DNA of 32,847 nt from JABWBR01 sp036741235 (GTDB lineage Bacteria > Bacteroidota > Bacteroidia > Chitinophagales > Saprospiraceae). Location: NCBI GenBank assembly GCA_036741235.1, contig DAINSQ010000038.1:1-32847 (forward strand). The letters are read 5' to 3'. Made by a program: the position numbers and the translations under genes. The notes under the pieces were generated by a model. It saw only the letters and a program-made list of their open reading frames with translations, was not told where the DNA came from and did no database searches. Below are positions 17,573 through 27,300 of the stretch, piece by piece (position 1 is the stretch's first letter; every line of letters begins with the position of its first letter).

Positions 17573-20500
17573 CTATTGCAACGTTGATTCCCTGATTTGA
17601 ACGTGGATTTGTACAACCTCGCCGGTTCTTCCGAAGATTTCCCGGCTGGTGGCGGCATCTAGACTCCTATTTGCAGAGGTGGTCGATGTGCCGTTTTTCC
17701 AAACAATACTTAGACTATTCTCGGGCGCCAATTTGTACACAACCGGTATCTGGCAATAGGTAAAGCAAAGCGACCCTTTTTCCAAAGCCAATTGCTTGTG
17801 CCGGGAATGCACATCTACGTATTCGAATACTTTAGCCGTTGTGAGAAATTCGCTTTTTTGCAGCAGAGTGGGGTTGAAGTGCAGTTCTCCATTCCGGGCC
17901 AATACGCCCAATTCTCCCAACCTGCTCAGCATATCCTCTTTCACTTGACCCGTCATGCCCGGTTGCTGCGCCCCCTTTCCGGCAGGCGTATGGGAATAGG
18001 GGTCGGTAGGAAAAGCGCCGTAAAGCGACGGCGATTTGTGGACGCCGATGCCCTCGTTGATTTCGTGGTAGTGCTTGCTCAGTCTGTGGCAGACTGCTTC
18101 GCTTTCGCCCTCTTCGACTGCTTGTATGCAGCATTCCTGCACAGCTAACAGCAACTTTGACACCATATGCCAGTAAATGGACCCCAGCCCTTCGTAGCCG
18201 AAAAACGTGCCCGACCTTCCGGTGAAGGCCTTGTGGTTGAACATATCCTCAAATATTTGAAGCACGAGTTGTTTGTCCTTTTCAACAAGGGGGCCGTACT
18301 TGGTATGGGAAAGTTCTTCCAGCGCACTTCGAAGGTCTTCTGCATTTTTAAAATTGCCGTTGAAGTGGTGGACGCCCGCTACGTCTTTTTCAATGATCCC
18401 GGTTTGACCGTCTTGCACCAGTTGTTTGAGCAAAGCCGATTGGGCTACAGAGGCTTCCGGCACGTTGTTTTTATTCCTGAAAAGCGGCAGGTCTTTGTTC
18501 GGATAAAGCAGGTAACTGTATTGATCTTCGCGGTATAGCGGACTGTTTTTCATGCTGTCTAAAACCGTCAGCGCCTGGGTAGCGGTCAAATACCCGGAAC
18601 TCAGCGCAGCTACCTGGCCTTCCAGCATTTCGCTCAGGTAGGCAATAGAAACGCTGTCTTCGCCCTCCAGTGTCATCAGGTTGTAGGCGTGGTACATGCC
18701 GTCAGGCCGTTGGTTTGCCCTGATGGAGTGTTCCAGGAAGTGCAGGCTCAGGTCTGCAAATTGACGCAAGTCGCTTAGCGAAATCGTATGCTTGCTTCCT
18801 TCAAAGGTATGCGCATATATCTTCGTGCGATAATCGCTGCCTGCCTGCCCCAAACCGTCCATAATTCGCTTGCGGTCGTAGTCGTTGATTTTCCCCGCAA
18901 GCAGGTGCTGATTATCTTCGAGGATTTGCGCTACGCTTTTGTAAAATGATATCAGCTCGCTGGAAATGCGCACATGCTCCGTTTGCGAAGCATCCAGCAG
19001 CTTTTTGAAGAAAAACATGAATCGCCGCAAATAGCAGAGGGTGACCACCGAAACGCCGTTGCCAACCAGGGCATTATTGGCATCGTTCCATTCCGGGCGC
19101 TGGGTGTTCATCCAAATGCCGCCTTCAGGGATGAAGTTGGACAGCTTTGCCAGTACCGTCGCCAGAATTTTCTCTATGAAAACGACTTTGTAAATAGCAT
19201 CGTTTTTGTCGCGCAAAAGAGCGGCGTCGGCGCCCATTTTTTCTTTTTCTGATCGAATCCGGCGGTCGAGGTCGTGGTCAAAGGCTATAGTATCCCTGGG
19301 ATTTTGTAGAATGCGCTGGTAAGTACTGATTTTGTAGGGCACATTGGCATAAACGAAGAGTTCTTTATTAAAATAATTTTCCAAACTGCCCGGGTGATGA
19401 TCTTCAATAAATTCCAGGAATTTCAGTAGGTAAATGATCTGGTGATCGCCCCAATATCCGATATACGACCAGGGGTTGTCGGGTTCGATGGTTTCCCAGT
19501 CAAAGCCGTCTTTGGTCACTCGATAGGGGTTGTATCCGTCAAAAGTGCTCGCATTCAGGAATTTGAGTATCATGCCCTCGATAAAATCGGGGTAGGAATG
19601 AGCAAGCGCTTCCCAATTTTGAAAAATATCGCGCCAGTTTCCTTCGTAATCCAGGATTTTCGAGCCGTCTTTTTCATTGCGCATATTGATAGAGAACCGG
19701 TTCCAGGGCCGGCTGGGATCGCCGTGCCGGCGGCTGAACCGGAGCGGCATGTATTCCAGACACAATCTGGTAAAGTCGGCATCCTGGCTTTGATGCGCCA
19801 CTTGCTTTAACATCAACAGCGGAAATGCGCCGGGCAAACCATCGAGAACCGGCCTGGCGCGATCAAAAACAGCTTTGTTAAGTTTTGACAGGTAGTCGGC
19901 GAAGTCCCACTTCTCTATTTGATAATTGTTGTCAAAAATGCCGCCCCGCATGATATTAAACAGGGTATTGGAAAAATGCCGGGTATCCCTGCGACTGTCG
20001 GAGCTGAGTTGCAGTGCGTCGGCAGCGGCATTGAGCTCTATAAGGCGAAGATCGCCGGCATCTATATCTTTCATGACGAGGTCGCCAAGCTGTTTTTCAC
20101 TTTTTATCGCTGTTGCAATTTTGGCTATCGCAGCATGGTTTTGATTCACGTTGGCAACCAGCATCCAGTCTTTTTCACCTCCCGGCGCCAGTGCCATTTC
20201 CGACACCGTGAAATAAGCGCCTTTCTCTGCTTTGACGTCTTCTTCCTGTTTCACCGGCATCCCCCGCCTGAATTGCGGGAGTTGCTGCGACGACAAGAGG
20301 TAGGTCGGCTTGTCCAGCCCCCACGACCAAACCGTGTTGGCTTTCAGCGCTTCGCTTGGCTCCGCTTTGTCGACAATGATGGCACTGAGCGCGTAAATGC
20401 CTATGCCCGCCGCAGCATCCAGCTCGCTGCGTTTGTAGGCGTCTACCAGGTTGCTCGCGCTGTTTTGTAAAGCGCTGCTTACGCCATAAGGCATAATATT

Positions 20501-21016
20501 CTGAATGCCGTCTAATACCGTCAGATTTACCGCTTGATCCGCCTTGTTGATGAGGGTTGATTTTCTCACAAAACCATATACATCGCTGGAATTCCACTCG
20601 TAGCGGAAGATCAGTTGCAAGTCGTGGTTTTCTTCTTCAAACAGGATTTTGTTGCTGTATACGCTCTTGTACAGGTTGCGACTGACCCGGTATTTGCCTT
20701 CATAACGCTCAGAAAACGGCTCCCAAATGTGAATGGCATTGTCTTTTTGAACCTGGAAAATGGTCTTGCTGCCGGTGATTTCTGCCGATTCCGTTATTTT
20801 ATCATCAGTGTAATAAGGAAACAGCGCGTATTCTGCATTTTTCCGTCCGGCACTCAAGCCGCCATTGCTTGAGATAAACATCCAGTGATCAGAGTAGCTG
20901 ACGATGCTCATGAAAAAAGGGCGCATCGCATCGCTATTGGCAATTTTATAATAGTAGCGCTGACCTATTTGCACCAGGTGCAGTTCAACCGCTTTAGGTG
21001 TATTTCCTGTTTTCAT
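17573..21016 (-). CDS. Large inverting glucan phosphorylase, GH149-like (beta-1,3-glucan phosphorylase)
   Basis: A 1147-aa protein with no signal peptide, so cytoplasmic. The N-terminal ~300 residues form a beta-rich domain (SYSDHWMFISSNGGLSAGR...) as in GH94-like phosphorylases, followed by an (alpha/alpha)6 barrel-like region. RPEWNDANN places the candidate general acid at Asp645, equivalent to the WND-type motif of GH94 enzymes. Length and setting among GH17 and GH16 genes fit GH149, whose characterised members phosphorolyse beta-1,3-gluco-oligosaccharides to glucose-1-phosphate. GH161 or another GH94-related family is possible. It would save ATP by making glucose-1-phosphate directly. A 126-bp spacer with a long hairpin separates it from the GH16 gene upstream, and the next gene follows after 1 bp. 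Confidence 0.8.
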   Translation of the reverse strand: MKTGNTPKAVELHLVQIGQRYYYKIANSDAMRPFFMSIVSYSDHWMFISSNGGLSAGRKNAEYALFPYYTDDKITESAEITGSKTIFQVQKDNAIHIWEPFSERYEGKYRVSRNLYKSVYSNKILFEEENHDLQLIFRYEWNSSDVYGFVRKSTLINKADQAVNLTVLDGIQNIMPYGVSSALQNSASNLVDAYKRSELDAAAGIGIYALSAIIVDKAEPSEALKANTVWSWGLDKPTYLLSSQQLPQFRRGMPVKQEEDVKAEKGAYFTVSEMALAPGGEKDWMLVANVNQNHAAIAKIATAIKSEKQLGDLVMKDIDAGDLRLIELNAAADALQLSSDSRRDTRHFSNTLFNIMRGGIFDNNYQIEKWDFADYLSKLNKAVFDRARPVLDGLPGAFPLLMLKQVAHQSQDADFTRLCLEYMPLRFSRRHGDPSRPWNRFSINMRNEKDGSKILDYEGNWRDIFQNWEALAHSYPDFIEGMILKFLNASTFDGYNPYRVTKDGFDWETIEPDNPWSYIGYWGDHQIIYLLKFLEFIEDHHPGSLENYFNKELFVYANVPYKISTYQRILQNPRDTIAFDHDLDRRIRSEKEKMGADAALLRDKNDAIYKVVFIEKILATVLAKLSNFIPEGGIWMNTQRPEWNDANNALVGNGVSVVTLCYLRRFMFFFKKLLDASQTEHVRISSELISFYKSVAQILEDNQHLLAGKINDYDRKRIMDGLGQAGSDYRTKIYAHTFEGSKHTISLSDLRQFADLSLHFLEHSIRANQRPDGMYHAYNLMTLEGEDSVSIAYLSEMLEGQVAALSSGYLTATQALTVLDSMKNSPLYREDQYSYLLYPNKDLPLFRNKNNVPEASVAQSALLKQLVQDGQTGIIEKDVAGVHHFNGNFKNAEDLRSALEELSHTKYGPLVEKDKQLVLQIFEDMFNHKAFTGRSGTFFGYEGLGSIYWHMVSKLLLAVQECCIQAVEEGESEAVCHRLSKHYHEINEGIGVHKSPSLYGAFPTDPYSHTPAGKGAQQPGMTGQVKEDMLSRLGELGVLARNGELHFNPTLLQKSEFLTTAKVFEYVDVHSRHKQLALEKGSLCFTYCQIPVVYKLAPENSLSIVWKNGTSTTSANRSLDAATSREIFGRTGEVVQIHVQIRESTLQ

Positions 21017-21065
21017 GAATGCATTTGATAAAAAAAAGTCTCGAAATAGGCAATTCTGTTCTCTG

Positions 21066-21123
21066 TTCCATTATGTGGTAGTGGTAGAGACAAATCACGA
21101 TTTGTCTCTACCACATAATGGAA
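21066..21123. repeat. Long imperfect palindrome between the GH16 and phosphorylase genes
   Basis: A 25-bp stem (21066-21096 with 21099-21123) has a 2-nt loop and a 6-nt bulge at 21081-21086, where GTGGTA is duplicated on one arm only. The core GGTAGAGACAAATC...GATTTGTCTCTACC resembles dispersed palindromic elements seen between genes in some bacteria. There is no U-tract. It probably folds in the operon mRNA and could reduce read-through or protect the upstream GH16 message. Confidence 0.8.
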
Positions 21124-21142
21124 TCCACAACCGAACACCCCC

Positions 21143-21982
21143 TTACTCCGCTTGTCGATATACCTTAACCCAATCCACGAGCATAGTCTGCGGGAAGGGA
21201 GTCTGGGGTGTAGGAAAACCAACATAATTACCCCCTACGGCGACATTGAGGATAATAAAAAACGGGCCGTCGAATACCCATTCTCCGGTAACTTTATCCG
21301 GTGTAATTCGCTGATAGAGGTTATCGTCTACGAAGTAGTCGATATAATCTTCGCCCCATTCAACGGCAAAGACGTGGAAGTCTTTGTCAAAGCGGTCATT
21401 GGCAAAGCCAAAGCTTTTGGTGATAGCTGCACCTCCTGAATAGCCGGGGCCATGAACAGAACCATGAATCAGATTAGGTTCCTGCCCCCTGTATTCCATG
21501 ATATCGATTTCGCCGCACTGGGGCCATCCCACTTCGCCAATATTGCCGCCCAGCATCCAGAAGGCAGGCCATATACCCGGCCCCCAGGGCATTTTGATGC
21601 GCGCTTCAAAGCGGCCATAGGTTTGTTCAAACAGTCCCCGGGTATTAATTCTCGCGGAGGTAAATCCGCGACCGCCGAAGCTTTCGCTCCTGGCCACAAT
21701 GGCTAAATTGCCGTTGCCGTCAAGCGCTACGTTTTCCGGGCGGTCGGTGTAGTATTGTAGTTCCTGGTTGCCCCAGCCGTCGTTGCCGGGGCCTATTCCG
21801 ATGTCGTAATTCCAGCTTGCCGCATCGGGAGATTGGCCCGCCGGGCCATCAAAGTCATCTTCCCACACGAGTTGCCAGTCTTTCTTTATAATGTCGTTAT
21901 CATCCTCGCAACCCCAGCAAGTAAATAGCCCCGCTATGATGAGCAAAGCGGCGGTGTATAATAGCAAATGGTTCTTTTTCAT
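21143..21982 (-). CDS. GH16 family endo-beta-1,3-glucanase (laminarinase), lipoprotein
   Basis: A 279-aa single-domain GH16 enzyme with an N-terminal export signal and cysteines at 22 and 25 (TCWGC) either of which could be the lipidated residue, so it is likely anchored at a membrane surface. The domain has LVWEDDFDG near the start, the WGNQELQYYT segment, and the catalytic motif EIDIMEYRG with nucleophile Glu158 and acid/base Glu163. The extra Met before the second Glu is the beta-bulge form typical of laminarinase-type GH16. GRFEARIKMPWGPGIWPAFWMLG is the usual substrate-groove segment. It should cut internal beta-1,3 (or mixed beta-1,3/1,4) glucan bonds and start depolymerisation. It lies 50 bp after the modular lipoprotein gene. 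Confidence 0.93.
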   Translation of the reverse strand: MKKNHLLLYTAALLIIAGLFTCWGCEDDNDIIKKDWQLVWEDDFDGPAGQSPDAASWNYDIGIGPGNDGWGNQELQYYTDRPENVALDGNGNLAIVARSESFGGRGFTSARINTRGLFEQTYGRFEARIKMPWGPGIWPAFWMLGGNIGEVGWPQCGEIDIMEYRGQEPNLIHGSVHGPGYSGGAAITKSFGFANDRFDKDFHVFAVEWGEDYIDYFVDDNLYQRITPDKVTGEWVFDGPFFIILNVAVGGNYVGFPTPQTPFPQTMLVDWVKVYRQAE

Positions 21983-22032
21983 GTTTGTCGGACATTTTTG
22001 TTAATGATCAACTCCCACTTCTTAAGCAGCAA

Positions 22033-24369
22033 TTATTGCTGATAAAACAGGATGTTGTCTAGGTAAATTTTTCCGTTGCCCTCAAATTTGAACTGAAAAA
22101 CATTGGTCAGGTCAACCGGGGCAAAGCTGGATAAAGGAATATCAACGCTCGACCAGCCGGAAGTGGGTACGGTCAGGGTATAAGGCGTCTCCACAGGCCC
22201 CGGACTAATCAGGAATACTTTCAAACTTGTGGAATTGGCAGTCCAAAAGTCGAGGTGCAAGTGCGTCATACTGCTCAGATTTTGATTGCTGCCCAGTTGT
22301 ATGCCCTGGTAGTTTAATCCGGCGTATACGAGCGTATTGTTTCCGCCAACGGGCTCTTGCGTAACGACCGTAGCCTGGCCCCAGTTGGGGTTCAGGTCAG
22401 TTCCCGCAATGTTGGTATAAGCGTCGCTGAAAACAGAGATTACATTGGCAGCGGGGTATGTCGGCGTGGGCGCCGCCGTAGTCGGCATGGTTGCGCCGCC
22501 GCTGGATTTATAGAAGTATATGTTATCGAGATAGATATCGCCGTTGCCGTCGAATTTGAACTGGAAAATGTCTGCCAGGTTGACCGGAGCAAATGCAGTC
22601 AAGGGAATATCCACACTCGCCCAGCCGGAAGTAGGCACCGTTAGGGTGTAAGGCGTTTCCACCGGCCCCGGACTGATCAGAAATACGTTCAAAGCAGTAG
22701 AATTGCTGGTCCAGAAATCGAGGTGTAGGTGCGTCATGGCCGAAACATTCTGGTTGGTGGCGAATTGTGTACCCTGATAATTCAAGCCGGAATAAAGCAA
22801 GGTATTATTTCCCTGGATTGCCGTTTGCGTAACAACGGTCGCCTGCCCCCAGTTGGGGTTGAAATCTGTGCCAGGTACGTTGGTATATGCGTCGCTGAAT
22901 ATGGAAATCACGTCGGCAGGGGCCCGGGTAGGGGTGGGCGCGGCAACTGTCGGCCCGGTCGGCGCCACCGAACCTCTCTTGTGAAAATAGACGTTGTCTA
23001 TGTAGACATTCGGTATATCACCCGAGAGTACCAATTGCGCCAAATGCCCTCTGTTTGTCAATCCCGTGAAATTTGACAGCGGGATATCCAGACTTACCCA
23101 CTCTTCCGAAACCAGGGTTGGCCTGGTAAACGAGAGCTCGTGAGAGGTATCGTCGCCTCCGCCGAAAATGCCGTTTGCGCCAAAATCTACCAACAGCACT
23201 TTAAACGCCGCCGGCGGATCTGTGGGGTCGGGCGTCCATAAGTCCAGGTGGAAATACGTCATAGACGTCGCATTGATGGTTTGGGAAGAGAACTCTATGC
23301 CGACAAAATTGAGATTCCGGTATCGCTTTACATCATCTCCGGCAATTTGCAGGTCAAAATCTTCAGCGGTTGAAAATTGCCAGCGCGTATTCCAGGTATC
23401 AACCGGCACGTTCGTGTAGGCATTGCTGAACAAAGAAATGACGCTGTCGGCGCCTATAGTGGGCGTCGGGGCGGGAGACTCCGGCGCTACAGCATTTCCC
23501 GTAGACTGGATGCTGAGGGAGCCCACTGCGTTGAGGCCGCCTAATGTAGCCGTAATGACTGCCGAACCTTGATCTATAATTGAAACAATGCCCAAACTAC
23601 TGACTGTTGCAACCGATGTATTATTTGAGCTGAACGTAAAATACGCCGGCGCGACGCTCACCGTCTGATCAACGCCTGTCGGCATGTTGAAGGTTACGGT
23701 TAATCCGCCAATGGCAAGATTCTGACCGGTTTCTGCCGCAATCGTCTGATTTTGGCCTTCAAGAATGGCCGGCTTGGGATGCGCTATTGTTCCCAGCTTC
23801 TCAAACTTTACTTCGTCAATCCAGAAGGTGTAGCCCAGACCGTTTTCCGGTCCTTCCGAGTAAAAGAACATGCCTTTTTCCTGAAGAAGCTTTGATGCGT
23901 CGGGAATAGGGATGATGTACTTTTTCCAGTTGGTATTGACCGGTACGTTATTCAGTGTGACCAGGTATTTTGATTCGCCGAGGTCGTTTCCGAATCCTAC
24001 CACGTCAAGTGTTGCCGATTTGGAAGCCTTTGCCCAAAAGGTAAGGGCATCGTAGCCGGAAAGATTGCGCCCAACACTGGTAAAGTAGGCGCCGCCGGCA
24101 TAAGCGCCCGCAGGATCGCCCGCGTCAGGTACGGCAAACTTCATAGACGCCGTTCCCAGGTATTTTTCGTCGGTGTCTACATCAAACGCCTTAACATCAG
24201 AGCCGCCGAAGGCAGCGTAGTTCAACCCCGGACTGAAGCCGTCAATAAAGACTTCCGGATCGGTTGGAAAAGTGGCCAGCTCTAATTCGTCGACTTCCCG
24301 CTGGCATCCAATGGTCATCGTCAGGAAAACGAGCAGAGCAAATACGAGGTAACTGCTTATTTTTTTCAT
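22033..24369 (-). CDS. Modular surface glycan-binding-like lipoprotein with Big2 domain and three repeated modules
   Basis: A 778-aa lipoprotein (signal ending at Cys22, TIGC) with no catalytic motif. In order: a carbohydrate-binding-like beta-sandwich (about residues 35-205), a bacterial Ig-like Big2 domain (about 215-298), then three modules starting at about 307, 485 and 641. Each module opens with a VISxFSxAYTN segment and ends with a YxDNxxF strand, and they are joined by Thr/Pro-rich linkers (AAPTPT). Modules 2 and 3 are nearly identical in long stretches (ISPGPVETPYTLTVPTSGW is shared). Such proteins typically capture polysaccharide at the cell surface, and this may take the place of SusD/SGBP proteins here. 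The ATG at 24369 is chosen because it directly precedes the signal; an upstream start at 24477 would overlap the preceding gene by about 90 bp. Confidence 0.83.
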   Translation of the reverse strand: MKKISSYLVFALLVFLTMTIGCQREVDELELATFPTDPEVFIDGFSPGLNYAAFGGSDVKAFDVDTDEKYLGTASMKFAVPDAGDPAGAYAGGAYFTSVGRNLSGYDALTFWAKASKSATLDVVGFGNDLGESKYLVTLNNVPVNTNWKKYIIPIPDASKLLQEKGMFFYSEGPENGLGYTFWIDEVKFEKLGTIAHPKPAILEGQNQTIAAETGQNLAIGGLTVTFNMPTGVDQTVSVAPAYFTFSSNNTSVATVSSLGIVSIIDQGSAVITATLGGLNAVGSLSIQSTGNAVAPESPAPTPTIGADSVISLFSNAYTNVPVDTWNTRWQFSTAEDFDLQIAGDDVKRYRNLNFVGIEFSSQTINATSMTYFHLDLWTPDPTDPPAAFKVLLVDFGANGIFGGGDDTSHELSFTRPTLVSEEWVSLDIPLSNFTGLTNRGHLAQLVLSGDIPNVYIDNVYFHKRGSVAPTGPTVAAPTPTRAPADVISIFSDAYTNVPGTDFNPNWGQATVVTQTAIQGNNTLLYSGLNYQGTQFATNQNVSAMTHLHLDFWTSNSTALNVFLISPGPVETPYTLTVPTSGWASVDIPLTAFAPVNLADIFQFKFDGNGDIYLDNIYFYKSSGGATMPTTAAPTPTYPAANVISVFSDAYTNIAGTDLNPNWGQATVVTQEPVGGNNTLVYAGLNYQGIQLGSNQNLSSMTHLHLDFWTANSTSLKVFLISPGPVETPYTLTVPTSGWSSVDIPLSSFAPVDLTNVFQFKFEGNGKIYLDNILFYQQ
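22036..22917 (-). repeat. Internal ~414-bp direct repeat encoding duplicated modules
   Basis: Positions 22036-22449 and 22504-22917 encode 138-residue modules that align without gaps and match in most positions, separated by a Thr/Pro linker. The DNA is also clearly similar, which indicates a recent duplication. A third, more diverged module lies upstream in the same gene (about 22950-23450). Confidence 0.8.
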
Positions 24370-24388
24370 TGTATTAGTCTTTATCCGG

Positions 24389-27300
24389 TTAGTTGCGAAT
24401 GTTGATTTGAAAATAAGTCTGGAATTCCCACTCATTACCATTGTCAAATCCAATAGCAGTGGGATCGCAAACCACATTGCCGGCTGCGTCGAAAGTGGTC
24501 GTCGGGCAATAGCGGGGCGAATATTGGTCGAGAGAACGCCAGGTATAACGTACGCCCAGCCTGGAGTCCGGCAAATTAAACCAGTTTGGTTTGCCGAGAT
24601 TCACTGAAACATCCGCCATGACCTGAAGCGGAAATGTAAGGTTAAAGTCGCGATGATAGTCGAAAGGCCCCCAATCGTTGACTTTGACCATTGACGTCCA
24701 TTTTATCTTTTTGTAAATGATGCGCAGATCGCCGCCAAAGCGCTCAATCAAGCGGGCATCGCTGCCGTTAGCCTGTGCGGTTCCATACAAAAGATTGGCA
24801 ATGAGGCCGAAATCCGGGTTAAGTTTGGAAACGATGCGCGCATGCGCTTCCCATAAATCCTGGGCAGGAGGAGCGCCGGGAAAAGCGAAAAGCGAGCGCC
24901 CGTCGGCAAGGATACCGATGGCCGCATCCTGGGTGGTTGGCAGATGGCGATATACAAAACCCGCACTGCAGGCAAATTTAGCGTCTTCCGCCATGTCGTT
25001 GTTCCATTCATACATCCAGGTACCCGGGGTAGGGTCGTAGGTGAGCAGGATTTCTCCGGCAACTGTTTCCCGGTTTTGCCTTACGGCGAAGGGATCGTCC
25101 AGGATGTTTCTCGGCCTGCCCGGGGCTGTTACGTCGCCGGGGATAGGATCTTCAATGGGTTTTTGCCAAAGGAAATTGGGCGCTATTTCTATGTCTCCCA
25201 ACCCGAAAGTGAAACCGGTCAGGAAATTGTACTGGTTGCCGCTTCCGCTGTCTTTTAGCAGCCAGCCGGTAAATGTTTTGGTGTAATCAGCGCCACCCTG
25301 GGCAAGCACGCCATGCGCCGCTCCCTGTGCATACCACTTGAAGGGGCCGGAGGCATAGGTGAGTTTGAGTTTTCCACCCCAGGTGTCGTTCATTGTTGTT
25401 TCATCCTGATAGACTCTGTAGCCTCCTTCTTCTGTTTTTGTTACAATCTGAAATACTTCTCCAACCCGGTTTGAGTTAGACCAGATGCCGCCCAGTTCAA
25501 AACCTATCTTGCCGAAGGTTCTTTTCGCATGCAGCGTAGCCCTGCGGGTAGGCGGTATGGGAACGGCAAAGGAGCTGACCGCCGGCGACTGCCGGTCGAG
25601 GTCTTCATGGAAGATGCCCGTCACGTCAAACTTGGCAATTTTGCGGTTGTATTTGACCAAAACGGCGGGGTTGGCGCCCCACCAGAGTTCGGGGCCGAAG
25701 GCTACTTTCAAGCCTTTGAATGATTTTTTGCCGGCAAGTTCAAAACCGAAAGGCGCATTGCCATTATATATATCGATGTTGGGGCCGTAGTTGGCTTCGG
25801 GATACAACCCGAAAAAGTCGCCTTCGTAACCCCAGTGATAATGGCCTGTACGGTAAAAGCCCGTCAAGTCGAAATATTTGCTGTTCCAGCTAAAATCAGC
25901 CCGGTATACTCTTACTCGTTCCACGTCGGAAAGCACGACTGAGGTATTGGTATTGTTGTTACCGGGGTTAAATGATTGTACTACTCTCGGCCTTCCTCTG
26001 TTTTCATAGAAAATTTCATTAATGGGGTTTTCTGCGACATTTCCGAGTATGTTGAAAGAAACATTGGCCCGGAAGCTTTCGGAGGGTTTTGCCTCAACAC
26101 CTACGAAGAAAGACTGCATGTGGTCAAAACCGAGTTCGTCGGGGTAGCTTGTCCTGCCCGGTACGGGATCTTTGGGCGTTGAAATCCGCTCGCCTCCTGT
26201 GTTGAAGGTGTATAAGTCGGCTCTCAACTCGCTCATGCGCACTTTTTTACCCTGCTCTCCGAGGAGAGCGGCTTTGTCACCCCTGGCCTTGATGACCGCA
26301 TCCATAAGTTGTATACTCGAAAAATGATTTTTGACTGACGCGAGCGTTACGCCCTTGGCAAGGGGGTTCAGTTCGTGCGCTTTCTGTAATGCGTAGTAGG
26401 CCGCCCGGGGGTACAATTGGTAAAGCCCCCGCGCGTTGGTCGGCCCTTTTGCACAAATACCGAACCACTCTTCGTTCATGTTGTTTTCGCCTTCTAGAAA
26501 GTCGTTCTGGTAACCGCCGTTGCTCCAGGATGCGTTATTGTCGTGAATGTCCAGGTTGCTGGTCTGACCGAATTTCCACCAACCGTCGCTGAATTGGAAG
26601 GTGAATCCGCCCAGGCTATTGCCGGCTTTTCCCAAGCCGGCAGCGTTTTCGTAGATTTCCTGCCAGTTGCCAACCATGTAATAGGCTTGCGATTGCTGGT
26701 CTTCCTCGTTGTCCAGCGCATTGAAGGCATCAGCTCCGAATTCGGTGAACAGGATGGGCTTGTTAAATTCATTCCTGACGCGCTGAAAGGCATCGCCAAA
26801 AGAAACGCCCCTATACATGTTGGTCCCGAAAATATCGACGTCTTTGCACTCTTCTACTATGATATCCATGAAAAGCAAATCGCCGTTGCACATAGCTACC
26901 GGGTGCGATTTGTCAATGCTCTTCATCAGCACCGACGCTTCGTTGAATAGTTTGTACATATATCGAGCGCGAAGCGTAGATTTTCTATCCTCAACCGGAA
27001 TGTCTTCGGTCTCGGCGCCCTCCCAGAAAAGACCGTAGTTGTTTTCGTTTCCGAGCAAATACATCAACAAGCCGGGGGTGTCTTTGTATTCTTCAGCCAA
27101 TATCTTTACTTCTGAAAGCAATAATTCGCGCACACGGGGGTCGGAATATTCCGTATTGGCAACCCAGGCGCCTCCCAGGGTCAGGCCGTAACGCCCGAAT
27201 GAGTGGTTGAGCATGGTGTAGATGCCGTATTTCTCATAGATGTACCGAATCCACCTGGCCGGAATACCGGTGTATTGCCGAATGACGTTTACTCCCATGT

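Noticed and set aside
16297..17658. Longer start for the GH17 lipoprotein (17658)
   Set aside because: It would overlap the phosphorylase gene by about 86 bp and bury the export signal; the ATG at 17571 gives a clean signal peptide.
19919..20470. 183-aa plus-strand open frame inside the phosphorylase gene
   Set aside because: Antisense to a continuous 1147-aa protein with consistent domain structure; translation looks random.
22036..23450. Repeated modules considered as a CRISPR array or mobile element
   Set aside because: The repeats are long, coding, in frame and within one protein; there are no spacers, transposase or terminal inverted repeats.
22033..24477. Longer start for the modular lipoprotein (24477)
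   Set aside because: Adds 36 residues ahead of a clear lipoprotein signal and overlaps the upstream gene; the ATG at 24369 is better.
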